The notes under the pieces: generated by a model | What the model was told of the DNA's origin: nothing | The model's input: the letters and a program-made list of their open reading frames with translations, nothing else | Databases searched by the model: none | Shown here: positions 44,878 to 54,051 of the stretch, one piece after another | How positions within the stretch are numbered: the stretch's first letter is position 1 | Layout: the number at the start of each line of letters is the position of its first letter | Position numbers and translations under genes: made by a program | NCBI GenBank assembly: GCA_016703665.1 | Contig: JADJBS010000004.1 | Coordinates: 99,269-163,268, forward strand | Length of the DNA: 64,000 nt | Reading direction: 5' to 3' | From: Candidatus Defluviibacillus avedoerensis | GTDB lineage: Bacteria > Pseudomonadota > Gammaproteobacteria > Burkholderiales > Burkholderiaceae_C

Positions 44878-46197
44878 TCAAGCTTGCTGTGCCATCAATT
44901 CATCGAAAGAAACGGCCTTGGTTGTCACTTGAGCCCTGGAGAGCACATGTTCTGTCACGTTGTTTTCGATCACGATGGCCTCGACTTCTGCCATTCGGCG
45001 GTTGTCACTATGGTACCAACGCACCACATCAGCAGGTTTTTCGTAACTGGACGCCAGCTCCTCAATGTGCGTCTTGATCTGCTCGGGCTTGGCTTGCAAA
45101 TCGTTTGCACGAACCAGTTCTGCCACCACAAGGCCCAGACGTACGCGACGCTCTGCCTGTGGACGGAAAGCATCGTCAGGAATCGGCGCCTTGTCAGCAT
45201 CCTTGATGCCACGGGACTTCAACTCGGCACGTGCACCTTCGATCATGCGGTCGACCTCAGACTGCACGCTGGAGTTTGGCAGGTCCAGTTCGGCCACAGC
45301 AACCAAAGCATCCATCACTGCCTGTTTGTTGCGCGACATCAGACGCGACTTGACTTCGCGCTCAAGGTTCTTGCGGATATCAGAACGCAATCCTTCGACG
45401 GTAGCATCACCAATGCCAAGTGACTTGGCCAAGGCTTCATTGACTTCGGGCAGGTGGGCCGCTTCGATTTTCTTCACAGTCACCATGAAGTCAGCTTGCT
45501 TGCCGGCAACGTCTTTGCCATGGTATTCCGCCGGAAAATTCAGCGGGAAAGTCTTACTTTCTCCGGACTTCATACCGCGCACGGCATCTTCAAACTCCTT
45601 GAGCATCTGGCCTTCGCCGACCAAAAACTGGAAGTCACTGGCTTTACCACCATCGAAGGGTTCACCGTCAATTTTTCCTTCAAAATCAATGGTCACTCGG
45701 TCGCCATCGGTCGCAGCCTGATCCATCCCGCGCTGGGCAAAGCTGCGACGCTGTTTGCGCAGAATCTCTACAGTCTTGTCGATCGCGTCTTCGCTGACTT
45801 CAGCTTCCAGCTTCTCAACGGTCGCCGTACTCAGGTCAGCAATCTTGACCTCTGGGTAGACCTCAAAAATGGCATCAAAGGCCATTTCGCCTTCGGTCGC
45901 ACCTTCAACTTCGCTGATGCGGGGCTGGCCGGCCACACGCAGCTTGGCCTCGTTGGCTGCCACAAAGAACGCCTCGCCAACCTTGTCGTTCATCACTTCG
46001 TAGTGCACAGAATAGCCATAGCGCTGGGCCACAACGTTCATGGGCACTTTGCCTGGACGGAAGCCGTCCATCTTGACGGTGCGTGCCAGGCGCTTCAGGC
46101 GCGTTTCCACTTCCGACTGGATCGAGTTCATTGGGAGCGTCAGGGTGATCTTGCGCTCAAGCTTGTCAAGGGTTTCAACGGTAACGGCCATGGTCAT
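44878..46197 (-). CDS. tig: Trigger factor
   Basis: Tig is the ribosome-bound chaperone that meets nascent chains. The 439-residue protein has the N-terminal ribosome-binding domain with the signature GFRPGKVPMNVV (about 47-58), a central FKBP-type PPIase domain (about 160-245, GDRVTIDFEGKIDGEPFDGG) and a long helical C-terminal domain. GAGGAAAC precedes ATG 46197; an ATG two codons later is possible. It leads the tig-clpP-clpX-lon-rsuA cluster. Confidence 0.96.
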   Translation of the reverse strand: MTMAVTVETLDKLERKITLTLPMNSIQSEVETRLKRLARTVKMDGFRPGKVPMNVVAQRYGYSVHYEVMNDKVGEAFFVAANEAKLRVAGQPRISEVEGATEGEMAFDAIFEVYPEVKIADLSTATVEKLEAEVSEDAIDKTVEILRKQRRSFAQRGMDQAATDGDRVTIDFEGKIDGEPFDGGKASDFQFLVGEGQMLKEFEDAVRGMKSGESKTFPLNFPAEYHGKDVAGKQADFMVTVKKIEAAHLPEVNEALAKSLGIGDATVEGLRSDIRKNLEREVKSRLMSRNKQAVMDALVAVAELDLPNSSVQSEVDRMIEGARAELKSRGIKDADKAPIPDDAFRPQAERRVRLGLVVAELVRANDLQAKPEQIKTHIEELASSYEKPADVVRWYHSDNRRMAEVEAIVIENNVTEHVLSRAQVTTKAVSFDELMAQQA

Positions 46198-46274
46198 GTT
46201 TCCTCATGAGAATTCGAGAGACAGGGCACTTGAAACAGGGTTCATTCAAGCCCTGCAAGTTCCCTCAAAAAAGC

Positions 46275-46361
46275 TGGTGCGCGGGGGGGGACTCGAACCC
46301 CCACACCATTGCTGGCGTCAGGACCTAAACCTGGTGCGTCTACCAATTTCGCCACCCGCGC
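46275..46361 (-). tRNA. tRNA-Leu (anticodon UAG)
   Basis: The minus strand folds as an 87-nt tRNA including an encoded CCA: acceptor GCGCGGG/CCCGCGC with A73, D-arm containing AAATTGGTAGACGC, anticodon loop with TAG, a long class II variable arm, and T-arm GGGGG-TTCGAGT-CCCCC. Anticodon UAG reads CUA (and other CUN) Leu codons. It lies 77 bases upstream of tig on the same strand. Confidence 0.95.
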
Positions 46362-46522
46362 ATTGCACCCGCCTCAAGCCAATGACCTCAAAGAAGCCGC
46401 TCTACCAAGTGCAACCCGCCATTCTAAACCGGATTCGAAGACTCACTGACCCAAGCCTGGCAGTCTGTCAAGCATGTATGCCGTCAACCAGTCGTGAATC
46501 AGGTGTACATCTTGGTAGATTG

Positions 46523-49500
46523 CTACCTCTTGACGCGGAACCACGCCGCATACATGGCGGGCAACGACAGCAGTGTCAACACGGTTGCGACGACCAACCC
46601 CCCCATGATCGCGACGGCCATTGGGCCCCAAAAGACACTGCGCGACAGCGGAATCATGGCCAGAACGGCCGCAGCTGCGGTCAATGCGATGGGGCGCATG
46701 CGACGCACTGCAGACTCCACAATGGCATCCCAGGCTGGAATACCCCTGGCGCGGTCTTGCTCGATCTGGTCAATCAAAATCACGGAATTGCGCTGGATCA
46801 TGCCCATCAAGGCAATAACGCCCAATAATGCGACAAAGCCGAACGGTTTGCCCGAAATCATCAAGGCCGCCGCGATACCCGCTACGCCTAGCGGCCCGGT
46901 CAAAAAGACCAGCAACGCCCGGCTAAAGCTGTGCAGTTGAACCATCAGCAATGTGAAGGTGATAAACAGCATGATCGGCACACCAGCGGCAATAGACATG
47001 GATCCCTTGGCGCTTTCCTCCACCGCACCTGCAACGACCACGCGATAACCCGCTGGCCATTTCGCGCTCAGTTCAGCAAGCCGCGGTCGAAGCTCGGCTG
47101 ACACGGTTGCCCCTTGCAGACCTTCTTCAATGTCGCTCTGGACTGTGATCGCGTAGTCGCGATTTTCGCGCCACATCACGCCCGGCTCCCAGGCAAATAC
47201 CGGCTTGGCAATCTGCGTTAGAGGAATGGATTTTCCAGATGCTGTGGGCAAATAGGCATTGCCAATATCACTGATGGCATTACGCTCATCAAGTGGTTGG
47301 CGAAGCACGATATCGATCAGTTTGTCAGCCTCTCGATACTGACCAATGGCTGTTCCACTCAGCATGGTCTTGCTGGCCTGTGCGATGGACTGACTGGTCA
47401 CCCCGAGCGAACGTGCTTTGGCTTGATCCACCTCCAACCGCATCACCTTCACAGCCTCGTTCCAGTTGTCATTGACGCCTCGCGTATGGCTATTGGCACG
47501 CATAGCTTCCTTGACCTCGTCCGCCAAATTACGCAGCGTGGCTGGGTCTGACCCAATTACCCGGAACTGAACCGGGTAAGGCACTGGAGGGCCATTGGGT
47601 AACAGCTTGATGCGTGCCCTCACCTCTGGGAACTCTTCAGCCATGATAGTCGGCAGACGAACCCTTAAGGTCTCGCGCACCGCCAAATCTTTGGGTAACA
47701 CAATGAACTGCGAGGCATTGGCTTGAGGAAATGTCTGGTCCAGCGGCAAATAGAAGCGCGGAACACCGGACCCGATCCAGGCGCTGACGGTCGTGACACC
47801 GGACTCCCGCATCAAACGGGCCTCCACCTGCTTGGTAACCGCTTCATTGGCCGAAAAAGCCGTCCCTTCAGGAAACCACAGATCCACCAGAATTTCCGGG
47901 CGGCTTGAGTCCGGGAAAAACTGCTGCTGAACTTTGCCCATGCCAACGATGCCGATGGCAAAAGTCACTGCAGTCGCGCCAATCGTTAGCCAGCGATGCT
48001 CGACGCACCAGTCCACCGTCTGACGAAAGTGGTTATAAAACGGCGTGTTAAACAAATCTCGCTGTGCCTCATCATCCTTGAGTGGCTTGACCTTGAGCAG
48101 CAACGTTCCCAGATACGGCACAAAATAAACCGATGCCAACCAACTCAGCACCAGAGCGATGACAGTGACCGCAAAAATGGCGAAGGTGTATTCGCCTGTT
48201 GACGATTTCGCCAGACCAATAGGAAGAAAGCCCGTCGCTGTGATCAAAGTGCCGGTCAGCATGGGCATGGCGGTCACTTCATAGGCAAACGTAGCTGCGC
48301 GAACCTTGTCGTAACCCTCTTCCATCTTATGGACCATCATCTCGACTGCAATGATGGCGTCATCCACCAGCAGCCCAAGTGCAATGATCAGCGAGCCAAG
48401 CGACACCTTGTGCAAGCCAATGCCCCAGTACCACATGGCCAAAAACGTGACTGCCAACACCAACGGTATGGTGATGCCCACCACAAGCCCTGGCCGCATG
48501 TCCACGTAGTAGCGCCGCAGCAACCGGGTTTCACCGGGCCTGGCATGAAGCCCAAGCGAGACAATGCTCACCAGCAGCACGATGGCAATCGCTTCAATCA
48601 ACACGCCGACAAACTCGTTCACCGATTTCTTGACCGCCACCGGCTGGTCTTGCACCTGGTTCAGGCTTACGCCCAGTGGCAAACCTGCCTGAATCCGTTG
48701 GGTCACTTCGGTCAGCGCTTTACCCAAGGCGATGATGTCGCCACCTTTGGTCATCGAAACACCCAAAGCCAGAACATCCTTGCCCTGGTGTCTGACCTTC
48801 ACCGCTGGCGGGTCGACGTACCCACGATGTATATCAGCAATGTCACCCAAGCGTATCTGGCTACCCGATATTCCACGTATGGGCATGGCCTTCAAGTCTT
48901 CAACAGCGTTAAATTGTCCCGCCACTCGAACCTGCAAAACCTCCAGAGGCGTCTGGACAATCCCAGCGCTTTCCACGGCATTTTGTGCCCCAAGCTGAGC
49001 CAATACTTGATTGAAGTCGATGCCCAGTTGCGCCAGTCGTTTTTGCGAGATTTCGACATACAGTTTTTCGTCTTGAACGCCAAATATCTCGACCTTATTC
49101 ACGTCCGGTACCCGCAGCAGTTGCTGTCGCGCTTCGTCGGCAAAAACCTTTTTCTCGGCATCGTTGAAGCCATCTGCCTCAATCGCGTAAATCACACCAA
49201 AGACATCGCCAAATTCGTCATTGAAGAACGGCCCTTGGATATTGCCTGGCAAAGTAAGGCGGATATCACCAACCTTTTTCCGGACCACATACCAAAGGTT
49301 CGCGACTTCGACCGGTTTGGTGGAATCCTTGACTTCAAAAATAATCTGAGACTCACCAGGCTTGGAATAGCTGCGAATCTTGTTGACATTAGGCACCTCC
49401 TGTAAGGTGCGCTCCAGCTTGTCGGTGACCTGCTCTGCGACCTGTTGCGCGGTGGCACCCGGCCAATACGTTCTCAGCACCATGGCGCGGAACGTAAATG

Positions 49501-49645
49501 GCGGATCTTCGTCCTGCCCTAACTGGAAGTAGGCCGCAAAACCCAAAACCATCAACACCAACATCAAATAGCGAGTCAGGGCAGTATGCTCAAGCGCCCA
49601 TCGGGACAGATTGAAGCTCGCTTTCGGCTCAACACGGGTGGTCAT
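46523..49645 (-). CDS. RND efflux transporter permease
   Basis: The 1040-residue protein is an AcrB/HAE-type proton-driven inner-membrane pump with about 12 transmembrane helices in two repeats. Visible: TM1 followed by QDEDPPFTFRAMVLRTYWPGATAQQVAEQVTDKLE, the TM4 segment SLGSLIIALGLLVDDAIIAVEMM with adjacent acidic residues of the proton relay, and the second-half FGFVALLGVIALMGMIQRNSVILIDQIEQ. Substrates cannot be read. Its start overlaps the adaptor's stop (ATGA). No outer-membrane TolC-type gene is beside it. Confidence 0.93.
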   Translation of the reverse strand: MTTRVEPKASFNLSRWALEHTALTRYLMLVLMVLGFAAYFQLGQDEDPPFTFRAMVLRTYWPGATAQQVAEQVTDKLERTLQEVPNVNKIRSYSKPGESQIIFEVKDSTKPVEVANLWYVVRKKVGDIRLTLPGNIQGPFFNDEFGDVFGVIYAIEADGFNDAEKKVFADEARQQLLRVPDVNKVEIFGVQDEKLYVEISQKRLAQLGIDFNQVLAQLGAQNAVESAGIVQTPLEVLQVRVAGQFNAVEDLKAMPIRGISGSQIRLGDIADIHRGYVDPPAVKVRHQGKDVLALGVSMTKGGDIIALGKALTEVTQRIQAGLPLGVSLNQVQDQPVAVKKSVNEFVGVLIEAIAIVLLVSIVSLGLHARPGETRLLRRYYVDMRPGLVVGITIPLVLAVTFLAMWYWGIGLHKVSLGSLIIALGLLVDDAIIAVEMMVHKMEEGYDKVRAATFAYEVTAMPMLTGTLITATGFLPIGLAKSSTGEYTFAIFAVTVIALVLSWLASVYFVPYLGTLLLKVKPLKDDEAQRDLFNTPFYNHFRQTVDWCVEHRWLTIGATAVTFAIGIVGMGKVQQQFFPDSSRPEILVDLWFPEGTAFSANEAVTKQVEARLMRESGVTTVSAWIGSGVPRFYLPLDQTFPQANASQFIVLPKDLAVRETLRVRLPTIMAEEFPEVRARIKLLPNGPPVPYPVQFRVIGSDPATLRNLADEVKEAMRANSHTRGVNDNWNEAVKVMRLEVDQAKARSLGVTSQSIAQASKTMLSGTAIGQYREADKLIDIVLRQPLDERNAISDIGNAYLPTASGKSIPLTQIAKPVFAWEPGVMWRENRDYAITVQSDIEEGLQGATVSAELRPRLAELSAKWPAGYRVVVAGAVEESAKGSMSIAAGVPIMLFITFTLLMVQLHSFSRALLVFLTGPLGVAGIAAALMISGKPFGFVALLGVIALMGMIQRNSVILIDQIEQDRARGIPAWDAIVESAVRRMRPIALTAAAAVLAMIPLSRSVFWGPMAVAIMGGLVVATVLTLLSLPAMYAAWFRVKR

Positions 49646-50781
49646 GGTGCACCCCGCCCGGCTTCAGCGCGCTGCGTGACCTTATCCTTGTATTCAGTGA
49701 CTTTTTGGCCCGGCGCCAACACATGAACCCCGGTGGATACCACTTTGTCACCTGGCTTGAGGCCCCCGCCAATGACCGCCAGATTCCCTTCTGCGGTCAG
49801 AACTTGCACGGACCGACTTTTGACAGTCATGGTCTCGGGGTCCAACACCCAGACAGCACTGGAATTGCCGTCCTGTCGCAGTGCACTGGTAGGCAGTTTG
49901 ATCACTGCCGTGTCGGCAATCATCTTGATTTTTGGTGTTGCGAAGACCGTGCTGCCCAGTGGGGGGGCCGTACCTTCATCCAACGCGACTTTGACCGCAA
50001 ACGTCCGGGTCAGCGGGTCAGCGCTGCTGGCAATCTCACGCACCTTGCCGTGGAGAATCGCCTGGCTGGACCACACCCGTACCGTCACTTTGGTTCCCAT
50101 GGACACTCCGACCAACTTGTCTTCGGGAACCGCAAAAAGAACATCCCTTGGGCCATCCATGGCCAAACGGACAACGGGGGCGCCAGCCACCACCACCTGG
50201 CCCGGCTCTGCTTCAATCGCCGTGACAACGCCTGGGCGGTCAGCAACCAGTTTGGCATACCCAGCCTGGTTGCCTTGCACCGCCAGTTGTGACTGCGCCT
50301 GCTCCAACTGTGCCTGCGCTGAAAGCACTGCCGCTTCGCGCCGGTCAAGTTCAGCACCACTGATGAAGTTTTGCTCCTTGAGGGTTTTGAACCGATTGAA
50401 ATCAGCTTGCGCCAAATCCCGATTCGTCTTGGCTGCATTCACCTGCGCCTGTGCGGCCTCTGCCGACAAGCGGTAATCCTTCGGGTCGATTTCAGCAAGC
50501 ACTTGCCCTGCCTGCACTTTCTGACCAATTTCAGCCTGCCTGCGAACGATTTTGCCCGCCACCCTAAAGCCCAGACGCGACTCAAGTCGTGGCCTGACCT
50601 CGGCCGCGTACTCAGTTTCAGCCTGGTAGCCGGCGAACCCCACCGTCATCACCTTGACTGCACGCACTGGCTCTTCTGGAGGCGCTGGCTTGGAGCAAGC
50701 GGTCATCAACAGGATCATGCCCAGGACAGACACTGACACCAGGCGGCGAGGCAAGGTGGACACAAAAATGGATTGACTCAT
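49642..50781 (-). CDS. RND efflux periplasmic adaptor (membrane fusion) lipoprotein
   Basis: From ATG 50781 the protein is 379 residues with a lipoprotein signal peptide ending LLMTAC (lipidated Cys29). The adaptor layout is clear: lipoyl half-motif ESRLGFRVAGKIVRRQAEIGQKVQAGQVLAEID, a coiled-coil hairpin (about 90-170), the second lipoyl half, a beta-barrel and a membrane-proximal domain. The frame is open upstream to 50841 but the palindrome at 50799-50812 and normal signal length favour 50781. It pairs with the overlapping RND permease. Confidence 0.92.
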   Translation of the reverse strand: MSQSIFVSTLPRRLVSVSVLGMILLMTACSKPAPPEEPVRAVKVMTVGFAGYQAETEYAAEVRPRLESRLGFRVAGKIVRRQAEIGQKVQAGQVLAEIDPKDYRLSAEAAQAQVNAAKTNRDLAQADFNRFKTLKEQNFISGAELDRREAAVLSAQAQLEQAQSQLAVQGNQAGYAKLVADRPGVVTAIEAEPGQVVVAGAPVVRLAMDGPRDVLFAVPEDKLVGVSMGTKVTVRVWSSQAILHGKVREIASSADPLTRTFAVKVALDEGTAPPLGSTVFATPKIKMIADTAVIKLPTSALRQDGNSSAVWVLDPETMTVKSRSVQVLTAEGNLAVIGGGLKPGDKVVSTGVHVLAPGQKVTEYKDKVTQRAEAGRGAP

Positions 50782-50798
50782 CGCAAAACTCTTTAATG

Positions 50799-50812
50799 AC
50801 TGACTGGTTAGT
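50799..50812. promoter_or_regulatory. Candidate operator upstream of the RND adaptor gene
   Basis: ACTGAC-TG-GTTAGT is a near-perfect inverted repeat (5 of 6 positions) 18 bases before the adaptor start. This sequence style is common for TetR-type repressors of efflux operons. No regulator gene is adjacent, so the binding protein is unknown. Confidence 0.4.
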
Positions 50813-50925
50813 AATCTAAAAGGATTCTCCCACACTGTCAAGGCAGGCGCTGCACCCAGCCGCTACACAACACCAGGGTTTCAGTAACATCCAGGGTCAA
50901 GCCACGCGGCTCCACCTGCATCGCC

Positions 50926-51757
50926 ATGTCTGTCCAGCACTACGAAAATTTCCCTGTCGCATCCGTCCTGTGTCCGCCTGCACTGCGGCCAGCCATTGCT
51001 GCGATCTATCACTTCGCCCGCACAGCGGATGATCTGGCGGATGAGGGAGATGCCACATCCGATCAACGCCTGAACGATCTGGCGGCCTTCCGGTCTGATC
51101 TGGTCGCTGTTTGCGACAACAAGGCTGCGTCAACGCGATGGGCGGACATGTTTGTTGCCTTGTCTCGCCAGATACAAGCATTTCAACTGCCAACGCAGTT
51201 ACTGCATGACCTCGTCACTGCGTTTGAGCAGGACGTGCGCTACACGGCGCAGGCCCACCGTTACGCTGACGAGGCTGAGCTGCTGGACTATTGCCGCCTG
51301 TCAGCCAACCCCGTGGGGCGCTTGCTCTTACATTTGTACAAAATCAACGATCAAGCTTCGCTGGCGCATAGTGACCATATCTGTAGCGCGCTACAGCTGA
51401 TTAACTTCTGGCAAGACCTGAGCGTCGATATCCCCGCCATCGGCACTATCTCCCCTTGGATGCCTGCCAGCGCCACGGCGTCACGCCAGAGATGCTTGAG
51501 GAAAGAAGCATCAATCCGAAAACTACTAAATTAATAGCAGCACAAGTCCTATGGGCGAGCCAAAAGATGCAAAAAGTGCATCTTTGGCGAGGAGAATTCC
51601 AGGTCGCGCAGGGTGGGAGCTGCGTCTGGTAGTGCAAGGCGGCCTGCGAATTCTGCACAAGCTAGAGGCAAATGGCTTTGACGCACTGCAAAGGCGACCC
51701 AAGATTACCGCCTGGGACGCTGGCCCCATGTTATGGGCTGCCTTGCGAATGTCTTAA
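50926..51757 (+). pseudogene. hpnC: Squalene synthase HpnC, interrupted by two frameshifts
   Basis: HpnC converts hydroxysqualene-pathway intermediates made by HpnD, in the squalene route HpnD-HpnC-HpnE. The first frame (YENFPVASVLCPPALRPAIAAIYHFARTADDLADEG ... NPVGRLLLHLY ... QLINFWQDLSVDIP) has both Asp-rich regions of the trans-isoprenyl synthase fold. It then needs one C added at CCCC 51432-51435 (to give RHRHYLPLDACQRHGVTPEMLEER), and one A added in the A-runs at 51562-51575 to reach GRAGWELRLVVQGGLRILHKLEANG. Rejoined length is 277 residues, normal. Both breaks are in homopolymers. Confidence 0.87.
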
Positions 51758-51802
51758 GCCTTATCCCTGCGCGCGCCCTGTCTGCAGTGCCACAATCGGA
51801 GC

Positions 51803-52642
51803 ATGACGCCGGAGCAATACGTTCAAAACAAGGCCGCAGCCTCAGGCAGCAGCTTCTATTACGCCTTTCTGTTTTTGCCGCGTGCGCGCCGGGCAGCGAT
51901 CACCGCCTTTTATGCATTTTGTCGTGAGGTGGACGACGTGGTGGACGAAGTCTCCGACCCTGGCGTCGCGGCGAGCACGCTGGCCTGGTGGCACGGCGAA
52001 GTGGCCAAATCCTATTCAGGCCAGCCCACCCACCCGGTCATGAAGGCGCTGATGCCTTGCGTCGAGAGTTTCGGGATCGAACAGCGTCACTTGCAGGCCG
52101 TTATCCAAGGCTGCGAAATGGACTTGTCGCAAACCCGCTACCTGGACTACCCTGGTCTGCAAGGCTACTGCCACCTGGTCGCTGGAGTCGTAGGCGAGGT
52201 TTCGGCGCTCATCTTTGGACAAACGCAAGCGGCGACCACGGCTTACGCCCACAAGTTGGGCCAGGCTTTCCAGTTGACCAACATCATCCGCGATGTGGGC
52301 GAAGACGCCATGCGTGGACGCATTTACTTGCCCATGTCCGAATTGCAGCAGTTCGATGTGAAAGCGCATGAAATCCTCAAGCGCACCTATTCAGACCGAT
52401 TTACCGCGCTCATGAAGTTTCAGGCTGATCGCGCCCACGCCCTTTACGACGAAGCCCTGGCGCTGTTGCCTGCGGTAGACCGTCGCCCACAAAAGCCGGG
52501 GCTGATGATGGCCAGCATCTACCGCACCCTGCTGCGCGAGATTGAAATCAGTCACTTTCAGGTGCTTCACCAGCGCATCAGCCTCACGCCTTTGCGCAAA
52601 CTGTGGCTGGCCTGGAAGGTTCAGGCCCTGGGCCGGATGTGA
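51803..52642 (+). CDS. hpnD: Presqualene diphosphate synthase HpnD
   Basis: HpnD joins two farnesyl diphosphates to presqualene diphosphate. The 279-residue protein has the squalene/phytoene synthase motifs YAFLFLPRARRAAITAFYAFCREVDDVVDEV (first Asp-rich motif DDVVDE) and LTNIIRDVGEDAMRGRIYLP (second Asp-rich motif), with YCHLVAGVVG between. It follows hpnC by about 45 bases and its stop touches the hpnE start region. Confidence 0.93.
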   Translation: MTPEQYVQNKAAASGSSFYYAFLFLPRARRAAITAFYAFCREVDDVVDEVSDPGVAASTLAWWHGEVAKSYSGQPTHPVMKALMPCVESFGIEQRHLQAVIQGCEMDLSQTRYLDYPGLQGYCHLVAGVVGEVSALIFGQTQAATTAYAHKLGQAFQLTNIIRDVGEDAMRGRIYLPMSELQQFDVKAHEILKRTYSDRFTALMKFQADRAHALYDEALALLPAVDRRPQKPGLMMASIYRTLLREIEISHFQVLHQRISLTPLRKLWLAWKVQALGRM

Positions 52643-52650
52643 ATCACGGC

Positions 52651-54033
52651 ATGGCCCGCCCGGACAAAGCCCCTGACAAAACCTCGCTCAAGGTAGCGAT
52701 CCTGGGCGGCGGCTGGGCCGGCATGGCGGCAGCGGTACGGGCACAGCAGCTGGGACACAAGGTCACCGTCTACGAAGCAGCCCGGGTGCTGGGGGGGCGC
52801 GCTCGCGGGGTCGAGTGCAGCACACCAGAAGGCGATTCGATCACGCTGGACAACGGACAGCACATCCTGATAGGTGCCTACCGGGAAAGTCTTGCACTGA
52901 TGAAACTGGTGGGAATTCCGTTGAATGAAGCGCTGTTAGCCACGCCGTTAGCCCTGCCTGCGCCTGATGGATCAGGGTTTCGCATGCCCAACACCCCCGT
53001 CTGGTTGCAGCGGTTTGTCCCAGGACTGGACGTGATCTGGAGCATCATGAATAACCCGGGCTGGACATGGAAAGACAAGCTGCGCCTGCTTAAAACAGCA
53101 CTGCGATGGCGCATGAGCGGCTTCAACTGTCCGCCCAAAATGAGTGTCGCTACCCTTTGCCAAAAAATCACCCCCAGGGTGCACCACCAGTTGATTGAGC
53201 CCTTATGCGTCTCCGCGCTCAATACCCCGGCCGAGCACGCCAGTGGGCAAGTGTTTCTGCGTGTCTTGCGTGACGCGCTATTTAACGTCGGTGCAAGGCA
53301 GCTCCCCTTTCACAGTGCCACGCTTTTGTTGCCGCGCCTGAATCTGAGCGCGCTTTTCCCTGAGGCTGCGGCCCGCTGGCTAACGGCAAAAGGCGCCAAG
53401 ATCGAGCTTGGTAAACGGGTTCAGTCCATTGAGCCTGTTTCCATTTTCAGCGGTGGCAAGGACAGGCTTGTCTCATGGGACATTCATGGTCAAACCTTCG
53501 ACCGTGTGGTAATTGCCTGCCAGCCATCAGAGGCCGCCCGGCTGGTTAAACACAGCAGTTTTGCCGTGCTTCCCCGAGCCCATGACTGGCTTACCAAAGC
53601 GCAGCGGATTCAGTTTTCTGCCATCACCACGGTTTATCTGCAAGCCCCCCCCACCACTCGGCTCAACCACGCCATGCTGGCACTTGAAAGCGGGCCCGGC
53701 ATGCCCGCCCAGTTTGTGTTTGACCGTGGGCAGCTAGGTGACCGACCCGGCCTGCTGGCTTTCGTGGTAAGTGCCAGTCATGGAGAGCGCGATCAGCTGG
53801 AGGAAGAAGTTCAGGCGCAGGCCATTGCCCAGTTGGGTCTGGGCAGCACGCAAGTGGTGCAAACCGTGATCGAAAAGCGAGCCACCTTTGCCTGTACACC
53901 AGGCCTGCAAAGGCCTCCCATGCGCATTGCCGATGGCATTCTGGCCTGCGGCGACGACATCGACGGACCGTACCCCGCTACCCTGGAAGGCGCCGTGATC
54001 AGCGGTATCCAGGCGGCTGAGGCCCTCTGGTAG
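52651..54033 (+). CDS. hpnE: Hydroxysqualene dehydroxylase HpnE
   Basis: HpnE is the FAD-dependent enzyme that reduces hydroxysqualene to squalene. The 460-residue protein opens with the dinucleotide-binding motif VAILGGGWAGMAAAVRAQQLGHKVTVYEA, followed by LGGRARGVE and DNGQHILIGAYRESL typical of HpnE, and ends with the FAD-binding GDDIDGPYPATLEGAVISGIQAAE. ATG 52651 is chosen; GTG 52639 overlapping the hpnD stop is also possible. No squalene-hopene cyclase is in the window, so the hopanoid endpoint is inferred. Confidence 0.93.
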   Translation: MARPDKAPDKTSLKVAILGGGWAGMAAAVRAQQLGHKVTVYEAARVLGGRARGVECSTPEGDSITLDNGQHILIGAYRESLALMKLVGIPLNEALLATPLALPAPDGSGFRMPNTPVWLQRFVPGLDVIWSIMNNPGWTWKDKLRLLKTALRWRMSGFNCPPKMSVATLCQKITPRVHHQLIEPLCVSALNTPAEHASGQVFLRVLRDALFNVGARQLPFHSATLLLPRLNLSALFPEAAARWLTAKGAKIELGKRVQSIEPVSIFSGGKDRLVSWDIHGQTFDRVVIACQPSEAARLVKHSSFAVLPRAHDWLTKAQRIQFSAITTVYLQAPPTTRLNHAMLALESGPGMPAQFVFDRGQLGDRPGLLAFVVSASHGERDQLEEEVQAQAIAQLGLGSTQVVQTVIEKRATFACTPGLQRPPMRIADGILACGDDIDGPYPATLEGAVISGIQAAEALW

Positions 54034-54051
54034 CTAGACGCCCCCAACCTA

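Noticed and set aside
46278..46300. The G-run in the tRNA-Leu gene as a possible homopolymer error
   Set aside because: The acceptor and T-stems pair fully with the run as written, so the length appears correct.
48329..49405. A 358-codon plus-strand ORF
   Set aside because: Antisense to the RND permease, low-complexity and His/Gln-rich, with no recognisable domain or ribosome site.
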